64,000 bases of DNA from Erinaceus europaeus (GCF_950295315.1 NC_080175.1:63947353-64011352), one strand, 5' to 3'. Positions 1-10,480 are shown, numbered from the stretch's first letter. Notes: a model not told the origin generated them from the sequence alone. Translations and numbers: made by a program.

Positions 1-127
1 TACACATTTTAGTCAATATTTAAATTAATAATGTAATATAAAACTTAACAACCAGGGAAGAGAGTAGCTCCCAAATATGGGAAAAGCATGTGTAAATATT
101 GTTGAATGTAAAATCCATCAATTTCAT

Positions 128-485
128 TGGTGGCTGTTGCTTGGTGGTGGAGGCGGTGGTACGCAGAAAAAGGAGGTTTGGAACAGGAAGGGAACACAAT
201 CTTTTATTCTCTCAGGGACCTCAGGGTTGGGGTGGGAACACGGCAGTTCAGGCCATGTGGAGCCAGCCAAGAATGGCCATCCCCTGCTACCACACCACTG
301 AGCGCGCGTGCACGCGCGCAAGAGAGAGAGAGAGAGAGAGAGAAGGAGCGGAAGTGGGAAGGCTTTATAGGGCAACAACCAGGGGTGATGTGTCAGGACA
401 GGATTTGTTGGGGAAAGCACCTGAGAATATCGCGGGAAGTGGCAAAACCTGAGGGCAAAGACTACATCTGCATAATTCCCCAACA
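128..485 (-). mobile_element. Solo LTR, family 1 (IAP/ERVK-like appearance)
   Basis: A 358-bp segment interrupts repeat A1. Read on the minus strand it starts TGTTGGGG and ends CCACCA, has a TATA-like CCTATAAAGCC, a CT-dinucleotide tract, and a polyadenylation signal GAATAAAAG followed by a pyrimidine-rich end. Size, TG...CA ends and signal order fit a betaretrovirus/IAP-type LTR. I could not find a clean 6-bp TSD, so exact ends are uncertain. No internal viral genes accompany it. Confidence 0.6.
301..340. repeat. Alternating CG/CA tract plus (GA)n inside LTR
   Basis: About 20 bp of alternating purine-pyrimidine rich in CpG (GCGCGCGTGCACGCGCGC) runs straight into a (GA)n tract. The first part is a typical Z-DNA-prone sequence. 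Dense surviving CpGs suggest a young insertion. Confidence 0.7.
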
Positions 486-1118
486 GGGGGCCATATTTAG
501 CATAGAAGCCTATGTAACCATTACATTCCTGTAGGTCCGAACTTGCTTTCTGTGGTCATCAGTAGGCACAGTCTGAGTTGTACCAATTTCAGAACCCATC
601 TTCTTCAGCTGGTAGATAGAGTATGTTATCCAACCCTGCTTTGGAGGATGGAACATTCTCTACCATTGTTGATCCACATTAAGGACAAGATCTTATGGGA
701 GCTCCCAAAAGGGTCCATTATGTTGTTCCTGGCAGAGACAACCAGTGGTAATGAAGAAAGGGACAATATTTATACACTTTCCCCATATTTGGGAGCTCCA
801 CTCTTCCCTGATCCAGCTTTCTAGCTCTATTTCCAGCCATGACATCATCTCCCCAGACAATAAATTGGGTCCACCTGCATATCAGATGCCAAGCTCAGGC
901 AAAAACTAATAAAGTCATGGGATCGTTGGAATATAATTAAAATAGGCCGCTCTTTCCAAAACGGAGATCCCAAATCTTCATCTGCAATTCCAGCCTCTAG
1001 GTTCATGATTAGTTAACAATTTGTATGGCTTTATATGTTAACTCTTTTTTACCTGTCAGGCCTTAAGCCAGACCCCCACACCCCTACCCCACTCTGCTCA
1101 TCCTCCATTGCTGATACT

Positions 1119-1869
1119 TCTTCTTCTTCTAGCGCTTGCCCTTCTTCCGTAGCCAGTCAACAGTGTCAGGTTGAGCCTGATGTAAAGTTTCGAGACCTCC
1201 TTTGAATCTGGAATGGTGGCAGTCGTTGACTATGTGGGTCATAGTCTGTCTGTAGCCGCAGGGGCAGTTCGGGTCGTCTCTGGCTCCTCAGCGATGGAAC
1301 ATAGCGGCGCACTGGCCATGGCCTGTTTGATAGCGATTGAGGAGGGTCCAATCATAACGTGCTAGGTCAAAGCCGGGTTGACGCTTGCAGGGGTCCGTGA
1401 TGAGGTGTTTGTTCTTTACCTCAGCTGACTGCCAACTCTGTTTCCAAGAGACTGGAACAGAGAAGTTCAGTGTAGGCATAGGGGACCAGATTGGGTGGTG
1501 AGACGTCAAGAGTTGGACAGGGTGGGCGAAGATATCCGCATATATTGGCAGGTCCAGTCGAGCGTAGACGTGGGAAATGAACTTAGATGATACCGCATCC
1601 CGACGACGAATATCTGGCGGGGCGATGTTGCTAAGAACTGGCAGCCATGGAACCGGGGTGGAATGGATGGTTCCAGAAATTATCCTCATGGAGGAATATA
1701 ATTTGGAATCAACCAAGTGGATATGGGGGCTACAGAACCATACTGGGGCACAGTATTCTGCAGTGGAATAGCATAATGCCAGAGATGATGATGGTAGTGT
1801 GGAAGCGCTCACGCCCCATGAGGAGCTAGCCAGTCTTGCAATGATGTTATTCCTCGCTCCCACCTTTGC
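1119..1869 (-). mobile_element. Jockey-like LINE copy J1, 5'-truncated
   Basis: A 751-bp 3' part of a non-LTR retrotransposon inserted into the family 2 LTR, flanked by TGCTGATACT at 1109-1118 and 1870-1879. On the minus strand it ends with a stop codon (1129-1131) followed at once by (AGA)n, so there is essentially no 3' UTR. Many CpG sites survive, unlike the surrounding DNA, suggesting recent arrival. The encoded protein resembles the C-terminal third of Jockey-superfamily polymerases, not L1, L2, CR1 or BovB as I know them. Confidence 0.8.
1129..1869 (-). pseudogene. C-terminal part of Jockey-like LINE polymerase (RT thumb and CCHC-like tail), one nonsense codon
   Basis: The frame is open from 1869 down to a TGA at 1288-1290, then continues in the same frame to the natural TAG at 1129-1131. 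So a single nonsense change (probably from Trp) is the only visible break in about 245 codons. Recognisable Jockey-type landmarks, in order, are GARNNIIARLA, AEYCAPVW, PWLPVLSNI, PGFDLARYDWTLLNR, TGHGQCA, a cysteine/histidine cluster CPCGYRQTMTHIV, and the C-terminus DWLRKKGKR. The reverse-transcriptase catalytic core is missing because the copy is 5'-truncated. It cannot be autonomous. The family would act as endonuclease and reverse transcriptase for target-primed integration. Confidence 0.75.
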
Positions 1870-2624
1870 TGCTGATACTATGATCTATTTACATAATCAT
1901 TGTTTTGCCTGAGACCTGCCATGCCAGCAGGCTATTAACTAATCCCACCTGTTAAAACCTTCGCAAGAGTTGCTATGGAAGCTTTCTACCTTCTTTCTCT
2001 TTCCTTTTCTCCAACCCCTTTCCTAGCCATTTCCTTTTCCAACCTGCCACTTCTGGTTAAAAATATATAAAAGTGTTGTCTCTGATCAATAAAGACACAT
2101 TGTGTTCCTACTCTGCCATGAGTTCTTGGTCTCTCTCCTGTGTCACTGAGTAAGCAGCAGCCCAGGTTGGCTCCAGTCAAGTTCTCTCCAGCCCAGAGAG
2201 CATGTGCCGTGGAAGAAACACCCTCACACTAGCCCAACATTCACCCACCAGGTTCCAGATGTTACCTTGATGCCAAATGGACTTCCCTGGACAGCCAACC
2301 CCACCAATGTGTCCTGGAGCTCTACTTCCTCAGAGACCTGCCCCACTAGGGAAAGAGAGAGACAGGCTGGGAGTATAGATGGACCTGTCAACACCCATTT
2401 TCAGTGGGGAAGTAATTACAGAAGCCATATCTTTCACCTTCTGCACCCCACAATGATCCTGGGTCCATATTCCCAGAGGGATAAAAAATAGGAAAGCTAT
2501 CAGGGGAGAGGATGTAATACGGAGCTCTGGTGGTGGAAATTGTACCTCTCTTATCCTATGGTCTTATCAGTGTTCCCATTTTATAAATACATTAATTAAA
2601 AGATAAAAAAAAAGTTAACAACCA

Positions 2625-3586
2625 TGAAGTTTTCAAGTATTACTATAAGCCTTTGGTTTTAAGCAATGTTTTATAACTATACTTCAGAAGGTGTATTTCT
2701 GTAAATTGTGATTAGTAGTAGAAGGAAATTGAAGAACAACTTACCAAAAATATGATGACTATTACCTATAAATCTTAATTACTTTTAAAATGTATTTTAA
2801 TCATGGTTTTAACCATAAATTATGCTTGCATATATAATTAATTTGTAATTTGATATGATGTTAGTTATATATATATTTAGGTACAGATAGTTTTATTGAA
2901 ACTTAAACATTGGCAATGTTATTTTATCATTTATTTTTTTCATAATAGTAGGAATAAAACCAGATTCTGCCTGCATTAAGTCACTAGTATTGTCATTACA
3001 CTGTTTATGCAACTCATGAATTATTTTGAAAATTTTCAGAAGATCTTAAATAAGAGTCAGAAGTAAAGGTATCCATCACATTCTTGATAAGTTATATTAG
3101 TTAATGATATCTAAGTAGGAAATAAAAGATTCAGCATCAGAATGACTCAAATAAATGCCAACTATATATCAGAACTAATTGGTGAGAATCCTTTTACCTT
3201 TACATATACAAAATCAATGGACAACAGATTCTTATTACTATAAAAAGGTAAAAAGGTATGGTTTATAATTATAGATAGAAATAATGATAGATGTGGCCAT
3301 GGCAGATTATAAATAAGCAGATGAATCTACAGATATATATATTTTTTTACTAAATCAATTGAAACACACATATATACATGTATGTATAAAAAAATCCATA
3401 TACCCTTTTAAATTATGTCCACTTCAGGAATATTAAGAACAATTGTTAACTCATTAACTTAGTGGCCCATGGATAACTCATTTAGTTAGTTAGTTTTAGA
3501 ATTTTAACTACTCATTAAGAAAAATATAAAATACATCAGAAAGGTAATGAACTCTTCGTCCTCTTTCTTCTCAATCTATGATCAAC
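2625..3586. other. AT-rich DNA, nothing recognised
   Basis: No SINE, L1 or coding pattern could be recognised. Runs of TA-rich sequence near 2860-2880 and 3330-3390 are the only structure seen. Confidence 0.6.
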
Positions 3587-3602
3587 AGAATTGGTTTGCC
3601 TT

Positions 3603-3808
3603 GGAATTTGGAATTAGTGTATAGCACCAAAGTAAAAGACTCGGGTGGGGGTGGGTGTATGGGGAGAATACAGGTCCAAGAAGGATGACAGAGGACCTAG
3701 TGGGTATTGTACTGTTATATGGGAAACTGGGGAATGTTATGCATTTACAAACTATTGTATTTACTGTTGAATGTAAAACATTAATTCCCCAATAAAGAAA
3801 TAAAAAAA
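3603..3808 (+). mobile_element. L1 3' end, strongly 5'-truncated
   Basis: The sequence ends with the mammalian L1 3' terminus I recognise (GTATTTACTGTTGAATGTAA ... TTAATTCCCCAATAAAG) and an A-rich tail. It includes the G-rich tract GGGTGGGGGTGGGTGTATGGGG of the L1 3' UTR. TSDs AGAATTRGTTTGCCTT flank it at 3587-3602 and 3809-3824 (16 bp, one mismatch), so the insertion limits are firm. Confidence 0.85.
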
Positions 3809-3824
3809 AGAATTAGTTTGCCTT

Positions 3825-4123
3825 ATTTAATTATTTTCTTCATTCAGTCTTTTGTACCAACTTGATGTAGACTCTAGACAACAAATATTTTGATCAAAAT
3901 GCAATTACTTTGTATTTATGAAATATGGCCTAAACTTGGTTAATGAAAATTAACATTTTCTTAAATATAATGAGCAACATTATATATATGAATATATCAT
4001 TCAGTAGTACTGAAATGTCAAATTTCCTTAAAATAGTGTTTTACATATTTATTGACATACATAATTTATTTACGTATATTCATAATATTTATTTACAAGA
4101 TTACATAATTTTAGATATACAGT
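3825..4123. other. AT-rich DNA, nothing recognised
   Basis: No recognisable repeat or gene between the L1 3' end and the next SINE. Confidence 0.5.
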
Positions 4124-4137
4124 TACAGTTCATTTCT

Positions 4138-4429
4138 TTTTTATTTTATTATTTTATTTATTTATTAATATTTATTTTATTTATTTATTCCCTTTTGTTG
4201 CCCTTGTTGTTTTATTGTTGTTGTCCTTGTTGGATAGGACAGACAGAAATGGAGAGAGGAGGGGAAGACAGACAGGAGGAGAGAAAGATAGACACCTGCA
4301 GACCTGCTTCACTGCCTGTGAAGCGACTCCCCTGTAGGTGGGGAGCCGGGGTTCGAACCGGGATCCTTATGCCAGCCCTTGTGCTTTGCGCCACCTGCGC
4401 TTAACCCGCTGCGCTACAGCCCGACTCCC
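4138..4429 (-). mobile_element. S1 tRNA-derived SINE
   Basis: Full antisense S1: on the plus strand an A/T-rich tail, CAA/TTG-repeat region, CTCTCC-type body and tRNA-like head (B box GGTTCGAACC in inverse orientation near 4350). Flanked by TACAGTTCATTTCT at 4124-4137 and 4430-4443, a perfect 14-bp TSD. Confidence 0.9.
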
Positions 4430-4443
4430 TACAGTTCATTTCT

Positions 4444-4740
4444 AAGTGTGTATTACCACATTACACACTCACCACCAAGGTGCTGATCTCTCTCCTCACA
4501 ATTTTCACTCCTGCTCATATAACTCCTCTTTCCCCTTTTTGTAACCTCAGGATTACATCAGTATCACCATTTAGTTTTATTTAATTTTGAACAGTCTTTA
4601 TTTTGCTTTTTTATATGCCACCTATTAGTGAGATCATCTGGTATTTAACCATCTCCTTCTTTATTTTGCTCGAAAGATCCATCTAACACTGTAAATATTA
4701 TTTTTAAGGTGATATTTTATTATTTCTTAAGCTCAGTAAT
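4444..4740 (-). mobile_element. Possible old L1 3' UTR fragment
   Basis: Continues the sequence interrupted by the S1 insertion. Phrases such as CACTCACCACCAAGGTGCTG and CATCTAACACTGTAAAT resemble degraded antisense L1 3' UTR. Assignment is tentative. Confidence 0.35.
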
Positions 4741-4750
4741 ATAATGTCAG

Positions 4751-4835
4751 TATATATATATATGTGTGTGTGTGTATGAGTGTATGCATATATATACATA
4801 TGCATGCATATATATATATGTATGTATATATTCCT
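4751..4835. repeat. TA/TG microsatellite cluster
   Basis: Interleaved (TA)n, (TG)n and ATGCATATAT units. Open frames here encode only low-complexity peptide. Confidence 0.8.
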
Positions 4836-5034
4836 GGCACTAAAAAGAAATATGTACAATTAGAAAGAGAGTACATGATTACATGGCTTAAAGGATTCTT
4901 TTCCAGAGCTTTGTTAATGATATCCCAATGTCCGCAGGTATATACCAAGATTATACATCTATATATCTATATCTATGTAGACAAAGATATAGATATTACC
5001 TTTACATAGAAAATACAGAGGTTTCCCAAATGAG

Positions 5035-5239
5035 AGGCCAAGTGGTGGTGCACCTGGTTAACTAGACACACATTACAGTGTGTAAGGACCCTGGTTCAAG
5101 CCCCTGGTCCTCAACTGAGGTGGAAAGCTTCACAAGTGGTGAAGTAGAGCTGTAAGTGTCTCTCTGTCTCACTCCTGCTCTATTCCCCCTGCAAGTTCTC
5201 TCTGTTTCTATCCAATAACAAATAAATACAATTAAAAAT
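5035..5239 (+). mobile_element. S2 tRNA-derived SINE
   Basis: Complete S2 with head GGCCAAGTGGTGGTGCACC, B-box-like GGTTCAAGCCC, pyrimidine-rich body and AATAAATA tail. TSDs TTCCCAAATGAG (5023-5034) and TTCCCTAATGAG (5240-5251). Confidence 0.85.
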
Positions 5240-5500
5240 TCCCTAATGAGTGTGTATCTTCTTTCTTTATCTCACTCAAGTTCAGAGAATCTTACAAGGA
5301 AGCTATTAGAAGTATAGATATATAAGAAAATCTCAACATACAATTAAGCATAATCTTTAGATATTTAGTATTGACATTTTATACTAAAATAGATTCCATG
5401 AGAAAGAACTTATTCAGTTTGTTATATTTAATTTCCCCTCATACTGACATTCCAAAATGTTCTTGCTTATGTAAATCAGTTACAAAAATGCATTCATTAA

Positions 5501-5757
5501 AAAAGAATTAAAGAGAGAAAGAAAGAAAGAAAGGAAAAAAGGAAAGAAGGAAGGAAGGAAGGAAGGAAGGAAGGAAGGAAGGAAGAAAGGAAGAAAGAAG
5601 GAAGAAAGAAATAAGAAAGAAACAAAGAAAGAAATGAGGGTTGATAGCATAATGGTTATGCAAACTGACTTTCATGCTGTGGCTCCAAAGTCCCAGGTTC
5701 AGTCCCCAGCACCACCATAAACCAGAGCTTAACTGTGCTCTGGTAGCAACAATAACA
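5501..5757 (+). mobile_element. S3 SINE preceded by purine microsatellite
   Basis: The S3 body (GATAGCATAATGGTTATGCA, GGTTCAGTCCCCAGCACCAC) occupies about 5641-5757. A perfect 19-bp TSD (5482-5500 and 5758-5776) encloses both the SINE and the upstream GAAA/GGAA tract, so both entered together or the tract expanded inside the TSD. Confidence 0.75.
5512..5636. repeat. (GAAA)n/(GGAA)n polypurine tract
   Basis: About 125 bp of almost pure purine lying between the 5' TSD and the SINE head, an unusual position because SINE microsatellites normally grow from the 3' tail. Confidence 0.9.
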
Positions 5758-5776
5758 ACAAAAATGCATTCATTAA

Positions 5777-6377
5777 GTTTATGAAGGCAGAAATGATACA
5801 CATAAGTAAAACACATGGGCAGTAAAATTTGAGCAGAATATGTCCATGAAAACATGAACAGTAAGCATAGCATAGGTGTAATATTAATCATTGAAGCCTG
5901 ACTAATACCACTCATTAATGACTGAGAAGAATCCCCCCAGACAAACACACACAAACCACAAAACTATAGCTTTAATATATTATAAAATAAAGTGTTCTAT
6001 AAAATGCAAAGCATCAAGATAAATATAATTGTTTATAAAGAGTGGAAAACTAACATTAAACAAAATGTTTCTGGTTTGTACCAAGTGTATTGTTTTGACG
6101 TACCTTGAACCCACCAACCATTAAATCAAAATAAAGATGGAATTATATCCTCAACCCATTTCTTCACTATAGACTTTCTTTTGCAAGATTAGAATTTATG
6201 AGAACGAAATCTATAGATTCATTGCCCACAAACAATATTAAGTCTGCACCAAGGTCAAATTTTATCAAGGTGTAATATAACTAAAATAAATCAAAGCTCT
6301 AGCATTGGCAACATACATAACACTGATACCCTCTGTAGAATATCCAAATACTAGATTTAGTAAAAATAAGTCCTTTC
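5777..6377. other. AT-rich DNA, nothing recognised
   Basis: No repeat family or coding signal could be identified. Confidence 0.5.
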
Positions 6378-6664
6378 TGGGGGCCAGGCTGTGTCAAACC
6401 TGATTAAGCACACTCATTACCATAAGGAAGGAACTCGGTTCTAGTCCCTGCTCCCACCTGCATGGGGGATGCTTCCAGAGTTATTAGCAATCTGCAGATA
6501 TCTCTCCCTCTGTAGTCCCCTTGTCCTCTTCCCCTCTCAACTTTTCTCTGTCCTATCAAGTAAAATAAAAGGGGGAAAATGGCTACCAGGAGCTGTGTTG
6601 ACATAGTGCTGTGAAATAGTGCTGACAGTTAGCTACAGCCATAACCCTGCTGGAAAAAAAAAAG
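6378..6664 (+). mobile_element. Diverged tRNA-derived SINE
   Basis: Head GGGCCAGGCTGTGTCAAACC, a degraded B box (GGTTCTAGTCC), pyrimidine body and the distal S1-like tail (GGCTACCAGGAGC ... CATAACCCTGCTGG plus A run). Divergence suggests an old copy. Confidence 0.65.
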
Positions 6665-7080
6665 CCAAGGCTAGATACATATTTGGGGATTCATTTCAAG
6701 GTGTGAGAACCATTGACTGAAAATAATAGTACATAAATTGTACATTATTCAGAGCCAGTTTAAGATATAGAAAGGATATTTTCAGGTGAATCACCCAGGC
6801 TACTGCAGTTAAGATTTCTCCAGAAAATAAACCACAAGAAAATATGTCCACTCCTGCCACCTCTATAAATTGTCCATTGATTTGATCTTACTATAGGAAT
6901 AAAAATGGACCGGTAGAGCTCATCATATTAATTACTTAATATATTGATATTATTACACTTCTTGATATATTGATTTGTGCATTATACCAAATGCTATCTT
7001 GGTCTTTATAATAAGTAAGTAGAGAGAAGAAAAGGAGGTTTTATGTTGTTGCTTTTCTTAAATGCTTTTTCTCTTTCCAA
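6665..7080. other. AT-rich DNA, nothing recognised
   Basis: No recognisable feature. Confidence 0.5.
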
Positions 7081-8160
7081 TCACTTTATTGAAGAAATAA
7101 TAAGTTTCATGATAATTGTCATACAAGTTCAATTTCTCATCTTCCGATGATAGGTTACAGTGCCCCACTCCCACAACCAACTTAAGTCTACCACAATCAT
7201 CATACACCAGGTCCTTTTGTCCCTTTTCTCTGTGCCATCATTATTGTCATAAATGTACATAATACATAGAAAGAATATACAGAGGAGAAAGTCCCATAGT
7301 ACTTCATGTTTCTTAGAATTGTCATTATCTTCTTTCTGCATTCAAAGAAGGTTCCTTCTGGAGAGGGAAACGTGACCACCTGAGCTGTTAACACCTCCAC
7401 TTAGTGTTAGAGGAAATATGTGAATAAGACAGGCTTTCTAATTCTAGGAATCTGACCTTTTTTTATTTTTTCTTAAAGCAGTTTCTTTAGAAAATGTGTA
7501 AGTGTAATTCTTTTTATTCAGTTTCTTTGATATGTAAAATCTTTAAAAGCTTCTTACATACTTGCTTGATTTTTTTGTTGTTGTTGTTTGTTTTGTTTTT
7601 TGTTTTTTTTTCACTGCTCTTTGTGCTTTTGGAGCCATAACCAAGAAAGAGTTGTGAAAATCAATGTCAAAAAGTTTTCTTTATCTATTGTTAGTCTTGG
7701 AGTTTTATAGTTTTAGATACAATGATTAAGTGCTTAATCAGTTTTGAGTTATTTCTTCATGATGTTCAATGAACAGTGATTCCATTCCTTTATGTGACAT
7801 AAAGTATAGTTTAGTTTAGCCAGCAGCTTTTGCTGAGGAGAAGGCTATTTTTCCCCCTTTAGTGTTCATCATATTATTGTCAAAAATAATTTTCCCATAT
7901 GTGTGTGGACAATTTGTAGCTCTCTATTGGTCTGTTCTATTGGTCTGCATTTTGGCTATATGCCACTACATGCAATTTTAATTTACCATGTGTTTGTAGT
8001 ATAATTAGAAATCAAGGAGTGTGATAAATCCAGATATATGAATCTTATGATGATCTATGTAAAATATATCACTGGGGGTTTTCTTGAGAAATGCCTTGAA
8101 TTAGAAGATTGCTTTGGCCAGAATGGACAGTTAATAATAACTAAGGCTGTCAAATAATGA
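7081..8160 (-). mobile_element. Old antisense L1 remnants (3' UTR and ORF2 fragment)
   Basis: 7081-7345 has the CACTTTATTGAAGAAATAATA ... CCCACTCCCACAACCAAC style of an old L1 3' UTR. About 7690-8160 matches the antisense ORF2 C-terminal region (CTATTGGTCTGTTCTATTGG, TGTTTGTAGTATAATTAGAAATCA). Frames are destroyed. Boundaries are approximate, and about 7400-7680 is unassigned. Confidence 0.6.
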
Positions 8161-8284
8161 ACACAGACACCTTTTCACTTATTTGTCAACTTTAAATTGT
8201 ACAAGTGTTTTACTGTATTTCCATTCAATAGCAACAAATTATATACAATGAAAATTAGAGGAAATTTGTATATACAAACTTATC

Positions 8285-8470
8285 AGAAATGTATATATAT
8301 ATATTTTTTCTTATCAAGACAGAGAGAAACTGAGGGAGGGGGAGAATGAGAGGGAGAGAGAGAGAGAGAGGATCCACTGTTTCACTACTTATGAAGTTTC
8401 CCCTCTGCATGTAGGGACCCAGGGTTTAAACTTGGTTTGTTAAATATGCTTTACACAACCAGAACAATAG
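8285..8470 (-). mobile_element. Diverged antisense tRNA SINE
   Basis: AGACAGAGAGAAACTGAGG, a (GA)n tract, CACTGTTTCACTACTTATGAAG and a degenerate head give the usual antisense S2 order. No clear TSD. Confidence 0.6.
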
Positions 8471-9504
8471 ATCCTTGTGTAAAGAAGGCTAAAGGGGCTT
8501 TCAGTGGTCTGATCATGTACTCAGAGTAATTTTCTTGAGGAAGTATAGAAATGAAGGCCATTTCTAGAAGTTGACAAGACTAGTTTGTATAGATGCTCAG
8601 CTACTTTGTTGGTAAAATTTAAGTAGATCTAAAGTATTACTGAAAAAGAAATAATAGTATTTGAAATAGGAGATATTTGAGAAGTTTGTATGTGTTCTAG
8701 GTGCTTCCTTCTTACATAAAATATGACAGGGTACAACTATATATCTTCCTTCAACAGAATCAGGTACTGATCTTTCCTGCTTGTTATTTACAAACCATAA
8801 TTATTTCAGCGTGAATCTGCCAGTGCCATTATTATTATTACTAGTTTTACCCATCACATGCATTTAAGAAATCATATGCTAGAAACCAGAAGACTTCTCA
8901 CTTAGTAGAGCATTTTTTTATGTTTTTTTTTTTTTACCATGAATAAGATAGGGGTAAAATGAGTACCCGCATATTATGGAAGTACAAATTAAAAGCACTA
9001 AGGGAAATTGAAGAACAGTGAGCAGTACTGTGGTCATTATCCTCTTTCTCATTCATTTCTTTCTCTGTCTTTTCATCAGTATGACACTTTCTTTGAAAAC
9101 AAAATTAGAAGCAAACTGACCTAGAAAACTGCTCAGTTACTATACATGCACAAGATAATATACATAGAAATAAAATATATAAAGAAATTAATATATAAAT
9201 ATATATAATATATAAAAATAAATATATGAATAAATAAAATAAAATAAACTATATATGCAAACCCATGTATATTATTGTGCATTTACACATGACATGAACT
9301 ATATTAGGAATATATTGTGTACACAAATATATGTTTAAAAATGTACTAAATTGGTAATGATATAAACATTATATCAAGAATTAACATATTTGTGAAAACT
9401 ATATATATTATATATAGTAGAGATAGATCTTTAATTTTGCTTACTGTATGCCTAATTCCAAATGTGAAAATAATGATTAAATATTGTATTAAGGCTGTGT
9501 AACT
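8471..9504. other. AT-rich DNA, nothing recognised
   Basis: Includes TA/AAT-rich simple sequence near 9170-9250 and 9395-9425. A possible very degenerate SINE at about 9015-9120 was not firm enough to call. Confidence 0.5.
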
Positions 9505-9682
9505 GGGGCCAGGTGGTGGCACACTTGGTTATACACACATATTACTGTGCAAGAGGACCTAGGTTCAAGCCTCTGATCCCTACCTGTAGGGGGAAAGCTC
9601 TACAAGTGGTTAAGCAGGGTTGCATGTCTCGCTCTCTCTCTCTCCTCATATCTCTGTCTCTAATAATAAATAAATAAATCTG
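9505..9682 (+). mobile_element. S2 tRNA-derived SINE
   Basis: Head GGGGCCAGGTGGTGGCACAC, B-box-like GGTTCAAGCCTC, (CT)n body and (AATA)n tail. Confidence 0.8.
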
Positions 9683-10257
9683 TATATTGTATTTATATAT
9701 TCTGGGATGTTTTCAAAAATTGGGAAGGCAAACATAATTTTTCTTTATTCTCTACTATTAAATACTGCTGAAGAAGAGTTGCTTAAAATGTAATGCTTAT
9801 AGAGAAGGAAGTTATAAAATGAATGGCTATGTAACATCTGGTCACTTCTATTAAGTACTGAAGACACTGGAGTAATATTTTTACTCACAGCCAATTTTGC
9901 AGTTAATACTTTAAGACCACAATTGAGTCACCAGGAAGTTTGAAAAAAATATCCCACAATTCATTTCTGTAATAGTAATTTATCTATATAAAGCTATCAG
10001 TATAATCAGTCTTCTGAACAACACTTATTGTGATAAGATATTCTATTTTGTAGTGAATTTACAAAATTTATCTAGGTCTTTAAATACTAATACTGTAGTA
10101 AGTATAAATCGCTTACAAATTGTGAGTGAATGCCAGCTCTTCAAAATGCAAATATTTAAATAGTATTTTTGATGTGTTACTTTTACAGCTATGTATAGGG
10201 ATACTGGAAGCACAGATATTCGGTCACATAGGGTGGAGATTATATTTGCATGAAGTC
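9683..10257. other. AT-rich DNA, nothing recognised
   Basis: No recognisable feature. Confidence 0.5.
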
Positions 10258-10480
10258 CTTTATTTTGTTTTATTTTATTTTGTTTTATTTTATTTTGTCT
10301 TATTTTATTGGATAGAGATGGGAGGGGGAGATAGAGAGGAAGAAATATACCTGCAGCACTGCTTCAACACCCCATGCTGTGCCCCTAAACACAGCCCCCT
10401 GTATGTGGGAACCAGGAGCTTGAGCTTGGATCCCTGCACACGGTAGCATGTTCTCTGCACTGTAGTCCATCACTTTGCAC
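10258..10480 (-). mobile_element. Antisense tRNA-derived SINE
   Basis: TTTTATT-repeat tail, TTGGATAGAGATGGGAGG, CTGCTTCAACACC and a degraded head with CTTGAGCTTGGATCC as inverse B box. Confidence 0.7.

Larger units (their letters stand above)
1054..2239 (+). mobile_element. Solo LTR, family 2, split by a J element
   Basis: An LTR of about 425 bp once the 751-bp J insertion is removed. It starts TGTCAGG and ends CCCAACA, with a TATA-like AAATATATAAAAG near 2061-2072 and AATAAA at 2088-2093. It matches the antisense LTR at 27829-28309 along most of its length, including the stretch ATCATTGTTTTGCCTG and the region after AATAAAG. Flanking hexamers TTTACC (1048-1053) and TTCACC (2240-2245) are a probable 6-bp TSD with one mismatch, which fits an ERVK-class element. 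It lies inside repeat A1, so it is younger than that copy. Confidence 0.75.
55..2610 (+). mobile_element. Repeat A copy A1, with 5' inversion and nested insertions
   Basis: Poly(A)-tailed retroposon of the unclassified repeat A family. Its 3' end (about 2246-2610) has the family's conserved terminus, then an A-rich tail. TSDs are 41-54 and 2611-2624 (14 bp, one mismatch, core TTAACAACCA). The first part (55-127 and 486 to about 758) is in reverse orientation and the rest is sense; about 36 bp around CATATTTGGGAGCT occur on both sides of the switch. That is the signature of twin-priming during L1-type reverse transcription. The copy is interrupted by an LTR at 128-485 and another at 1054-2239. 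What the family originally encoded is unknown. Confidence 0.8.

Noticed and set aside
5500..5640. CRISPR-like or satellite array
   Set aside because: Simple 4-bp purine microsatellite without spacers; the organism is a mammal.
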